Assembly: GCA_963707075.1 (NCBI GenBank)
Contig: CAVPOX010000004.1
Coordinates: 744,001 to 808,000 of the forward strand
Direction: 5' to 3'
Source of the DNA: CAXMQZ01 sp963707075
GTDB lineage: Bacteria; Acidobacteriota; Thermoanaerobaculia; Multivoradales; JAHEKO01
Length of the DNA: 64,000 nucleotides
The notes beneath the pieces are model-generated. The model worked only from the letters and a program-made list of their open reading frames with translations, was not told where the DNA came from and did not search any database. Positions 44,042 through 51,636 of the stretch are shown here, in pieces. Numbering within the stretch: position 1 is the stretch's first letter; each line of letters begins with the position of its first letter. Both the position numbers and the translations under genes were made by a program.

Positions 44042-44946
44042 TTCGTGGCATCCACTCGTCGAAAGATCTGTACGCGTCCGTTCCCTTCGTCGGCGACCAC
44101 GACCCGATTGTCACGCAATGTCGCGAGACTGCTGGGCAAGAACAAGAGTCCCTGTTCCCAGCCGCGGCGGCTGCCCAGTCCAATCCAGCGACCCGTGGAA
44201 TCGAGCTCGAGGAGCCTGCCCGAATGCCTGTCGAGGACCGTTGTCTCTCCGCCTTCGTCGATCACCAGATCCACCGGCCATGCGGGCTTCTCGTTGTCTG
44301 AGGGCAGATCCCAGGTATCGGTGGGGCTCCAGGTGCTATCGAATCGCATGATCTTCGCCTGATCTGCCAAGGCTATGACGAAGCCCCCGGTCCAATCGGC
44401 CGCGAGGCCGCTGATATAGCCATTTACTGGCACCTCGCGCAACGTTTCGCCGGTCTTGGACGAGATCTCGACAACGCGTCCCGCAGCCAGATCGGCAACC
44501 AGCAGAGTGCCGCCGGGTGTGGCAGCGATGGCCCCGGCAATTAATCCAGGTTGTATCGGTACACTACGGGCTGCGAGATCGGTCCGACCGAAGGCCGTCA
44601 GTCCGATTCCGCCCCGCAGCGAGGCGACCCATCTCTCGCCGTCGAAGGCCAGTGAGTGGGCTACTGCGGGAAGGTCGACCACGCGCTGCAGCTGCCAGGA
44701 GACCCCTTGTTTGCCGAAGAGGAGGAGGCGAGGCCTGTCGAGCCCATCGGCAATCAGCAGCTCGGGGCCCGTCGCGGTCGCAACTGCCGATGGCGCCAGG
44801 ATCTCTTCACCTTCGGGCAAGCTCAGTGTCTCCGACCAGGCGTAGATCCGAGGTGGTGTCGCTTGAGCCCAGGCCCCGCCGCAGATCCAAGAAGCGACCA
44901 AGGTCGCAAAGACCGTACTTAGACAGAGCTTGCCGAAACGTCTCAC
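44038..44946 (-). CDS. Secreted NHL-repeat beta-propeller protein (first copy)
   Basis: 302 residues from GTG 44946, chosen because GGAGGAG sits 5 bases upstream and it overlaps the previous stop (GTGA). Signal peptide about 1-28, ending near GGAWAQA. NHL-like blades: ATGPELLIADGLDRPRLLLF, GGTLLVADLAAGRVVEI, DLVIDEGGETTVLDRHSGRL, NRVVVADEGNGRVQIF. Similar in layout to the next gene, so likely an old duplication. Placed directly after the 16-heme cytochrome gene in the same operon. Confidence 0.8.
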   Translation of the reverse strand: MRRFGKLCLSTVFATLVASWICGGAWAQATPPRIYAWSETLSLPEGEEILAPSAVATATGPELLIADGLDRPRLLLFGKQGVSWQLQRVVDLPAVAHSLAFDGERWVASLRGGIGLTAFGRTDLAARSVPIQPGLIAGAIAATPGGTLLVADLAAGRVVEISSKTGETLREVPVNGYISGLAADWTGGFVIALADQAKIMRFDSTWSPTDTWDLPSDNEKPAWPVDLVIDEGGETTVLDRHSGRLLELDSTGRWIGLGSRRGWEQGLLFLPSSLATLRDNRVVVADEGNGRVQIFRRVDATN

Positions 44947-46208
44947 AATTCTCCTCCAGCCATTTCCTTGTGGCAGCCGATGCACAAATCGCGTTCATCC
45001 GAGGCATGGAGATACATCTCGTAACCCGGTTCGTGAATGCTGTGGCAGGAAAGGCACGTCATCGTGCTCCCAGTCCGGGGATCAATCACGCCTTCACCCA
45101 CGGGGTGACGAATCGAGTGCTCATGCGTGTGGCATTCTCCGCAGAGATCGATAGCATTCTCGCTGAGAAGCACCGGGCGCTCGCCACCGTGGGCCTGGTG
45201 GCAGTCGGTGCAATCGACTCCCTCTCCGTGCATGGCGAATCTAAGCGGCTGACCGGACTTGGCGCCTCCAGGGTCATGACAAGACAGACAGACTGTTTCG
45301 GTCGAAGACTTCAGCATGGCCGATCCATCACCCGCGTGAGGATTGTGGCAGCTCACACACCCTCCACCGCCTGCCGAAACGTGCGGATACGCCGCTTCGA
45401 TTGACGCTTTCTGCTGGTCGCCATGGCACTCGGCACACAGCTCCTCGACAGGTTCAACCAGGGCGAAGGGGTCGCTGGACGATGACGCCTGATGGCAGGA
45501 AGTGCAGTCGCCATCCGCAAAAGGCTCATGCAGAGTTTCACGAAACAGGCCTCGCCTGCCGGAGGCGTGGGGATCGTGGCAGGTCGAGCACGAAGCGGAT
45601 TCGACGGGATAGCCTCGGTGTGCACTCCGCAGAGACGCACTTGCCTGGTGGCAGCTGGCGCAGAGTTGCGCACCCTCCTTGATCGCCAGGAACTCGAACT
45701 CGGCGGCGTGAGGATCATGGCAGCTGGCACACCGGCCCTGAGCAAACGGCGTGTGCTGCACCTGCTTCGAGGCCCACGAAGTAGTCTGGCTATGACAGCC
45801 GGCGCAAAGCTCGCTCGTTTGCGCAACAAGCAGGTTGTCGAAGTCACCGCCATGAGGCTGGTGGCACTCGGTGCATCGACCCTCGGCAAAAGGCTGATGC
45901 ACCTGCGTCTGTTGAGCCGTAGCGGTCGCTTCAGGATGACAGGATCCACAGAGGATGCCCGGTCGGTCTTTCAGAAGCGCCGCGAAGCGTGACACATGAG
46001 GGTTGTGGCAGGCGATACAGTCGCCATCGTTGATCGGCTGGTGGGGGAAGGCGCTCGCCATGGCGTCGTCGAGATCGTGGCAATCGAGACAGACTCGACC
46101 GTCCCCGACGAGGGCGCTTGAAGGCGAGGCCTGCACGCTCCCGCTGCCGGCGAGGCCGGCAAAGCAGAGCAGGAGTGCACCGCCGAGGAGTTTATCTAGA
46201 TGTTTCAC
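44943..46208 (-). CDS. 16-heme c-type cytochrome
   Basis: 421 residues from GTG 46208, which overlaps the upstream stop (GTGA). Signal peptide about 1-29. Sixteen CXXCH motifs lie in repeating pairs of about 45 residues, each often followed by xPH (CHNPH, CHQPHGG, CHDPH). The pattern is that of doubled CXXCH (Paired_CXXCH) repeats. No anchor is seen after the signal peptide, so it is periplasmic or exported. It may move electrons from inner-membrane carriers to the OmcS-like filament. Adjacent to a 26-heme paralogue. Confidence 0.88.
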   Translation of the reverse strand: MKHLDKLLGGALLLCFAGLAGSGSVQASPSSALVGDGRVCLDCHDLDDAMASAFPHQPINDGDCIACHNPHVSRFAALLKDRPGILCGSCHPEATATAQQTQVHQPFAEGRCTECHQPHGGDFDNLLVAQTSELCAGCHSQTTSWASKQVQHTPFAQGRCASCHDPHAAEFEFLAIKEGAQLCASCHQASASLRSAHRGYPVESASCSTCHDPHASGRRGLFRETLHEPFADGDCTSCHQASSSSDPFALVEPVEELCAECHGDQQKASIEAAYPHVSAGGGGCVSCHNPHAGDGSAMLKSSTETVCLSCHDPGGAKSGQPLRFAMHGEGVDCTDCHQAHGGERPVLLSENAIDLCGECHTHEHSIRHPVGEGVIDPRTGSTMTCLSCHSIHEPGYEMYLHASDERDLCIGCHKEMAGGEL

Positions 46209-48169
46209 TGGGCACCTCCAGCGGGTTCCTGTTGGCTCTCGTGGCACGCCGAACAGTCTCCCGCCGCGAATGGCTCATGCTGCTGGGGTTGTAGAAGGCT
46301 GGCCTCGAGGGAGGCGTGGGGATCGTGGCAGGATGTACAGTCGAGATCCTGTCCCGAAAATCCAAGGTGGCTCGCTGCGAATTCCGAACTGTCGGTCTCG
46401 TGGCAGCGACTGCATGTTTCCGCAGGGCTTGCCAGCAGCAGGTTCAGCTGAGGTGTGACATGAGCACCGTGGCAGCCGAGACAGCCGTCAGGCTCGCTGG
46501 CCGGCTGGTGCGGCGTTTCTGCGGAGAGTCGCTCGCCGAGGTCCGCGTGGCAGCTCGAGCAGAGTGCCGGGATGGCGGCACGCAGTAGCGGTTGATTGTC
46601 ACTGGCGTGAGGCTGATGGCAGGCTGAGCAATCGTCCGTTGCGGGCGGGTGCATCGAACCGCCAGGGGCCGCAGCCTCGGCTGTGTCGTGGCAGTTACGG
46701 CAAAGACGGCCGGGCGATTCCGTGAGGAGGAAGACCGTGTCTGATCCGTGCGGCAGGTGACAGGTCTCACAGTCGCCATCCTCGAATGGCGTGTGTACCT
46801 GGCTTGCCGTAGTCGATATTTCCGAGGCGTGACAGCGTGAGCATAGTTCCTCGCCTTGTGCAGCGAGAAGACGAGAGTTGCTGCCACCGTGAGGTGTGTG
46901 GCAGCTGCTGCATTCTCCTCGCGCAACCGGTTCATGGAGCACTCTGAGGCCGGATCGGGCACCTACGGCTCCATGGCAGTTGCTGCAGAGCTCATCCTGG
47001 CTGGCGACGAGCAGGGCTGGTATATCTGAACCGTGTGGGGCATGACAAAGAGAGCAGTTCTCTTCGAGGGGTGGATGGGAGTTGGTGACGTTGCCTGCTG
47101 GATCACCGTGGCAGTCGACGCACAGTTGTCGCTCGTCCGCAATCAGCAGTCCAGGGTGCCCCGCTTCATGCCCACCATGGCAGCTCGTGCACCGCTCAGT
47201 GGCAGGATGAGGATGACGGGCGGCCAGAATGTCCTCTATCTCGCTGTGACACGAACCACAAAGCTGCGGCTCCTTGGCCGCGAGAATCGGTGCAGTCGAC
47301 GAGGTATGGGGCACGTGACACTCCAGGCACATCCCCTCGCTAGCGGGCTCGTGGGTAGCCACCGCCTCGCCGGACGGTGGCTCATGGCAGTCGAGGCAGA
47401 CAGTGGCGTCGAGAGACGCCGACAGATCGCTGGCATCCTGATGACAGGAGGCGCACTCGAGCTCGGGGTGGACCGAGGCGAGCAGCAGACCCGGTGAAGC
47501 ACCCGAGTGAGGAGGATGGCAGCTGGTGCATTGACTGCCTGTGAGCTGCAGTTCGCCGTGAGCGGATCGAAACTCAGCATCCCTGTCGTGGCACGATGCA
47601 CAGAGAGAGTCGGCTGGCTCCACGAGGAGCTTCTCTGCCGCCTGTCCATGAATGGCATGGCACGACAGACAGCCGTCGGCCATCGGTGCGTGCTGGACGT
47701 CGCCGTGGAAGCTCGCGTCGTCGTGACATCCCAGGCACATCTCCCTTTCCGGCGCCTGGAGGAATCCCTCCTGGTTGGAGCCATGGGGATTGTGGCATGT
47801 CGAACAGCTTTCCAGAGCTGGATGGCGAACCTCGTTCTCCAGTCCGAGTGGCTCATCGGCATGGCACTCGAGACACAGATCAGGTTCATCACGCACCAAC
47901 CGGAGCACGCCGACGATTCCGTGGGATTGGTGACAACCGGTGCATTCGCCGTCGGTCATCGGTGGATGAGCGAAGGTGACGGGCTTTATGGTATCTGCGT
48001 GACAGTCCGTGCAAGAACCGCCGCGCTCGAATCGTGCGCCGCGTTTCAATTGCGCCACCGCTTGCGTGGCACTGAGTAGACTGCCCACCAACATCACTGC
48101 ACCGACTGCAGCTGCAAAAAGGAGGATGACTTTGCGTTCTCGGAACTTCTGCGCTAGAGAGTCAATCAT
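46205..48169 (-). CDS. 26-heme giant c-type cytochrome
   Basis: 654 residues from ATG 48169 (AGGAAC upstream; earlier in-frame ATGs at 48220 and 48202 would overlap the chaperone gene). The N-terminus has a basic stretch and a hydrophobic helix (KVILLFAAAVGAVMLVGSL) ending VAQ, either a signal peptide or an anchor. I count 26 CXXCH motifs from CTDCH to the last CSACH. They form about 13 tandem two-heme repeats of roughly 48 residues with the form CxxCHxPHG...LL...LCxxCH. It is one of the more heme-rich single chains one expects; likely a long periplasmic electron wire. Confidence 0.9.
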   Translation of the reverse strand: MIDSLAQKFRERKVILLFAAAVGAVMLVGSLLSATQAVAQLKRGARFERGGSCTDCHADTIKPVTFAHPPMTDGECTGCHQSHGIVGVLRLVRDEPDLCLECHADEPLGLENEVRHPALESCSTCHNPHGSNQEGFLQAPEREMCLGCHDDASFHGDVQHAPMADGCLSCHAIHGQAAEKLLVEPADSLCASCHDRDAEFRSAHGELQLTGSQCTSCHPPHSGASPGLLLASVHPELECASCHQDASDLSASLDATVCLDCHEPPSGEAVATHEPASEGMCLECHVPHTSSTAPILAAKEPQLCGSCHSEIEDILAARHPHPATERCTSCHGGHEAGHPGLLIADERQLCVDCHGDPAGNVTNSHPPLEENCSLCHAPHGSDIPALLVASQDELCSNCHGAVGARSGLRVLHEPVARGECSSCHTPHGGSNSRLLAAQGEELCSRCHASEISTTASQVHTPFEDGDCETCHLPHGSDTVFLLTESPGRLCRNCHDTAEAAAPGGSMHPPATDDCSACHQPHASDNQPLLRAAIPALCSSCHADLGERLSAETPHQPASEPDGCLGCHGAHVTPQLNLLLASPAETCSRCHETDSSEFAASHLGFSGQDLDCTSCHDPHASLEASLLQPQQHEPFAAGDCSACHESQQEPAGGAQ

Positions 48170-48188
48170 GATCGTAGTCGAGTTCCTG

Positions 48189-49937
48189 TCAATGAATGCC
48201 ATGTCCGCTTGGTTGAGCACCGTCAGCCTCGTCGGCGCTGATGCTCAGCTTGGCGATGTGATCGTCAAAGAAACGAATGTCAGAATGCTGGCGTAGGGTG
48301 TCGAGGGTTTGGTCCATGGTCGCAGCAAACTTCTGTGACTTCAAGCGATTCCGAACGTTTCCCGAAACCTCTTCGAAGGCGTATTCGCCTTGTTCTTCAA
48401 TCGCTGTTACCCGCAAGACGACGTAGTTCTCCTCCCACCCCTTCGGGCCGAGGACCTCGCCTGGCTCGATCTGCTGCAAGTCTGAGCCATCGAACGGTCC
48501 AACGACTCTGCCGGCGATGACCCAGCCGCGGTCGCCGCCCTTGTCTTTGAAACCATCGATCGAGCGCTGGCGAGCGACCCAGGCTGCATCCGCGCCATCA
48601 CGCAGGAGCGTAGCGACTTCCTCAGCCTCTTGCAGGGTCGCCACGGTCACCTGCGATAGCCGCACCTTTGGTGGTTTGCGGAACTCCTGGAGATGCTCCT
48701 GATAGTACGTTTCGACTTCCTGGCGCGTAATCTGCAAGCTTGGCAGGATCACCTCATCCAGGTACTTGCCCACCAGAAGCTTGGTGAGGAGCGCATGCTG
48801 AGCCCGCTGAACCTCCTCGGATCGGCCATAGCCGCGCTGCAGGGCTTCGACCAGGATCACCTGATCGGCAATCAGCTTGTCCAACACCAGGGGCTTGGTC
48901 AGGAGAGCGGCTTCTTCATTCTGCACGTCGCGCCAGCGGTCGAGAAGTGCCGCACCGAGGTCCTCAGCGGCGATCGTGCGGTCCTCGATCTGAACCAGTA
49001 CCTGTTTCGGGTCAGGCACCACGGGCCACAGGCCGCTCGAATCGCGCCTCTCGCAGCCGATGGCGGCAATCGCCTCGTTGTCGATCTCCGGAGGATACTT
49101 CCTCAACAGATCTGCCAACAGCTGTGCTCGTAGCTCCTCGGCCTGCCGCAGCTCGAGAAGCCCGCGAATCCGGCCCTCGACCCTGGGCAGGGCTTCAGGA
49201 TCAGCTGCCGCAAAGCTTTCCACCCTGAATACCGTCCAGCCAAGCTCGTTGAGCAAGGGTGGGGAGAGGGTGCCTGGCGCAAGATCGAAAACGGCCTTTG
49301 CGATATCCGGAGGTAGATTCGCGAAGGGGAACCCCTCAGCGAGTCCACCGCGCATGCGCAAGCCGTCGACGGAACGTTCCTTGGCGAGATCCTCGAAATC
49401 AGCTCCAGATCGGACCTCCTCGAGAAAGGCCTCAGCCTCCTCGCGGGTCTTCAAGGTAGCCATGTGTGCGGTAACCGTTCGGTACTCCGACTCGAAGATC
49501 ACTTCGACCTGCCCCGGATCGACGTTGACCTGGCTCCTGATCGCTTCCTTCTCCAATCGCTCTCGCGCCATCTGATCACGCAGAGCCTCGAGCCGGCGAG
49601 GGATCGGCGCCTCCTCATCCATCCCGAGGGCGGCGGCCTCGGTCGCCAGCAGGGCATCGCTCACCAGCCGAGTGCGGATCAGGGACTGAGCGTCGAAATC
49701 AGGTCGGGAGGTCTCCGCAACCGAGGAGTGGAGGTCCGATAGAGCTCTCTCGAGGTCCTCCACATAGATCGGCCAGCCGTTGGCGCTCGCCAGGAGATTG
49801 GGTTCCGTCGCAGGGTCTGAAGAGGCGTCAACCTGAGTAGCCGCGTCTGTCGCTGCCCACGCTGGCATACTTCCCGAGGCATGTCCCAATAGAGACACCA
49901 ACACCAGTCCTGCGTTGAGGTATCTGAAAGTAGTCAT
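48189..49937 (-). CDS. Parvulin-type (PpiC/SurA-like) prolyl isomerase chaperone
   Basis: 582 residues with a signal peptide (about 1-29). A SurA-N-like helical region (about 45-150) precedes a first rotamase-like domain (KTREEAEAFLEEVRSGADFE...LGWTVFRVES). A second rotamase-like unit follows near 420-530 (KVRLSQVTVATLQEAEEVATLL...GDRGWVIAG...NYVVLRVT). Two PPIase-like units with SurA-type flanks suggest a periplasmic chaperone. The ATG overlaps the upstream stop (ATGA). In Geobacter the prolyl isomerase OscH helps fold OmcS, so a similar role is inferred. Confidence 0.85.
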   Translation of the reverse strand: MTTFRYLNAGLVLVSLLGHASGSMPAWAATDAATQVDASSDPATEPNLLASANGWPIYVEDLERALSDLHSSVAETSRPDFDAQSLIRTRLVSDALLATEAAALGMDEEAPIPRRLEALRDQMARERLEKEAIRSQVNVDPGQVEVIFESEYRTVTAHMATLKTREEAEAFLEEVRSGADFEDLAKERSVDGLRMRGGLAEGFPFANLPPDIAKAVFDLAPGTLSPPLLNELGWTVFRVESFAAADPEALPRVEGRIRGLLELRQAEELRAQLLADLLRKYPPEIDNEAIAAIGCERRDSSGLWPVVPDPKQVLVQIEDRTIAAEDLGAALLDRWRDVQNEEAALLTKPLVLDKLIADQVILVEALQRGYGRSEEVQRAQHALLTKLLVGKYLDEVILPSLQITRQEVETYYQEHLQEFRKPPKVRLSQVTVATLQEAEEVATLLRDGADAAWVARQRSIDGFKDKGGDRGWVIAGRVVGPFDGSDLQQIEPGEVLGPKGWEENYVVLRVTAIEEQGEYAFEEVSGNVRNRLKSQKFAATMDQTLDTLRQHSDIRFFDDHIAKLSISADEADGAQPSGHGIH

Positions 49938-51001
49938 TGTTCAGCTCCATGAATTTCGAGAGAACTGGCCCGTTCAGCGAGGTCACTCATCAGTCGGGCC
50001 AGAAGTGTTGTCAAGAGGTCTCCGCGGGAGTAGATGCGACGACCACGGAAGATTGTCTGACGAAACCAGCCGTCGCGTTCGAGCGCACCCGTCCAGACGA
50101 TCCTTCCGGTCCGAGCGTCGAGGCCCCGCAAGGATATTGCAACGAAGGGCCGGGGCTCGCTACCCAGCCCTGCATCATATGCTTCCACAGATCCGGTCAG
50201 GATGAGTTGCACCTGGCACTCCTTGAAGATGGCTTCACGCACCGCCGCATCCAGCTCGCCCCATCGTCGAGCACCCTGCTGGCGAAGGACCTCGGCGAGG
50301 CGATTCGGCGCCACCAGGTCGGCCCCTCGCTGCCGCAGTACCGCATAGAGGGCCTGAGTGGCCGCATCCGCGGCGGCAGAAGGGTCAGCGGCGCTCTCAC
50401 TTGTCAGCGGAAGCACCGCAATCCTGTCCAATTCCCTTGGCCAGCCGGCCTGCGCCGCCTGTGTGCTGGCGATATTCAGCTCGCTTCCCACAGCCAATCG
50501 GTCAATCAGATTCTCCAACTCGCGCGCGGCCAGCTGGTCCGTGTTCCAGATTTCTCCCAATCCGAGGAGGTGCAAGCCATCGACTCCCGTCGAGCTGGTG
50601 AAGGCGCTACGGGAATCCAGTGGATCAACTCCCCGAATCGCCAGGGCGGACAGCGTGATCGTCGGCACGGGCTGGGTGCGGGCCTCGTGGATCGTGACCG
50701 AGACCAGCCAGTCGACTGCGAGATCGCGGGCAAGCTGAGTCAGATCTGCGGTGCCAGTGCCGTCGATCTGACGGATGCGACGTTGCCTGAGAGCCGTCCG
50801 CACCGACTCTCGCTCCACGACCGGACCTTGTTTCAAGAGAGTGGTCTCCAGCGACATCCCGATTCTCCCCGTAATCGCTGGATCGGCTGTGCGGTCTCGG
50901 ACCGAGACGATGGCGAACGATGGTTGTTCATCGGAAGCCATCGCCTCGCCTGGAAAGGCGAAAACCAGCATGGCGAGGACACAGCTGAGGAGAAGTCGCA
51001 T
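49934..51001 (-). CDS. Secreted protein with two CsgG/LpoB-like domains
   Basis: 355 residues with a signal peptide (about 1-23). Two related alpha/beta units appear. One at about 25-150 reads SFAIVSVRDRTADPAITGRI...VVERESVRTALRQ...DLAVDWLVSVTIHEA. The other, at about 190-340, reads IAVLPLTSESAADPSAAADA...LVAPNRLAEVLRQQGA...CQVQLILTGSVEAYDAG. These patterns recall CsgG, GNA1162 and LpoB proteins of the outer-membrane periplasmic face. The gene lies 21 bp after the lipoprotein gene. It may form or help a secretion channel for the cytochrome filament; similarity is pattern-level only. Confidence 0.72.
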   Translation of the reverse strand: MRLLLSCVLAMLVFAFPGEAMASDEQPSFAIVSVRDRTADPAITGRIGMSLETTLLKQGPVVERESVRTALRQRRIRQIDGTGTADLTQLARDLAVDWLVSVTIHEARTQPVPTITLSALAIRGVDPLDSRSAFTSSTGVDGLHLLGLGEIWNTDQLAARELENLIDRLAVGSELNIASTQAAQAGWPRELDRIAVLPLTSESAADPSAAADAATQALYAVLRQRGADLVAPNRLAEVLRQQGARRWGELDAAVREAIFKECQVQLILTGSVEAYDAGLGSEPRPFVAISLRGLDARTGRIVWTGALERDGWFRQTIFRGRRIYSRGDLLTTLLARLMSDLAERASSLEIHGAEQ

Positions 51002-51022
51002 GTCGAAGAAGTTCTGTGTTCT

Positions 51023-51622
51023 CTAGTCGAGTAGAGTGCCGAGCAGCGTCTGGACGCAGCGGCGAGTGGTTTCACCCAGGGGCTCACCCCCGGTGCCCAG
51101 CACCCGGGCACTCAAGGTGCTGCCTTTTTCCGTATGCGTCGCGGCCCACACTGTGGCCCCTGTATCGGTCTCGATCATTTGAGCATCCAGTGTAACGACC
51201 GGACGCATGGCCGAACCGAAGCGCATGACCTCGGATTGGGCGACAGTGCCGATCACGACCCCCTGGATGTTCAGGGCGTTACCCAGCGCGATGACCTGCT
51301 CGGCGCTGGGGGCGGTGATTCTACCTCCGCCCAGTTTACGCAACGCTGCCTGGACTTCGCCCGGTTCGACGACGTCCACTGCCCCGCTGGCCAGAAGCTC
51401 GGTAATCAGCAGGCGGGTGGCGCGGTCGCCAGCTTGGGAATCCGAGCTCAGGTTGTCGAAGGGAACCACCGCGACTCGCTGGACGAACGAAAAATCGAAA
51501 CTCGCGTTGGCGAATTCGGTGGGTGGTAGCCCGCTCTTGCAGGACACGAACGATATCGACAGGATCGACATCAGAAGGCCTAGAAGAATCGACTGCCGAG
51601 AGATGGGTCGCGAGATGCTCAT
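51023..51622 (-). CDS. CsgG/LpoB-like outer-membrane lipoprotein
   Basis: 199 residues from ATG 51622; a longer frame upstream lies inside the barrel gene and is rejected. Lipobox FVSC near residue 27. One alpha/beta domain: RVAVVPFDNLSSDSQAGDRA, DVVEPGEVQAALRKLGGGRI, ALNIQGVVIGTVAQSE, LDAQMIETDTGATVW. This is the pattern of the CsgG/GNA1162/LpoB group, so it should sit under the outer membrane. Same operon, 14 bp after the barrel gene. Related to both halves of the next protein. Confidence 0.78.
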   Translation of the reverse strand: MSISRPISRQSILLGLLMSILSISFVSCKSGLPPTEFANASFDFSFVQRVAVVPFDNLSSDSQAGDRATRLLITELLASGAVDVVEPGEVQAALRKLGGGRITAPSAEQVIALGNALNIQGVVIGTVAQSEVMRFGSAMRPVVTLDAQMIETDTGATVWAATHTEKGSTLSARVLGTGGEPLGETTRRCVQTLLGTLLD

Positions 51623-51636
51623 GAGGATACCCCTAT

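Noticed and set aside
44943..48169. Regular DNA periodicity resembling an array
   Set aside because: The periodicity is from tandem heme-binding protein repeats, not identical spaced repeats, so it is not a CRISPR array.
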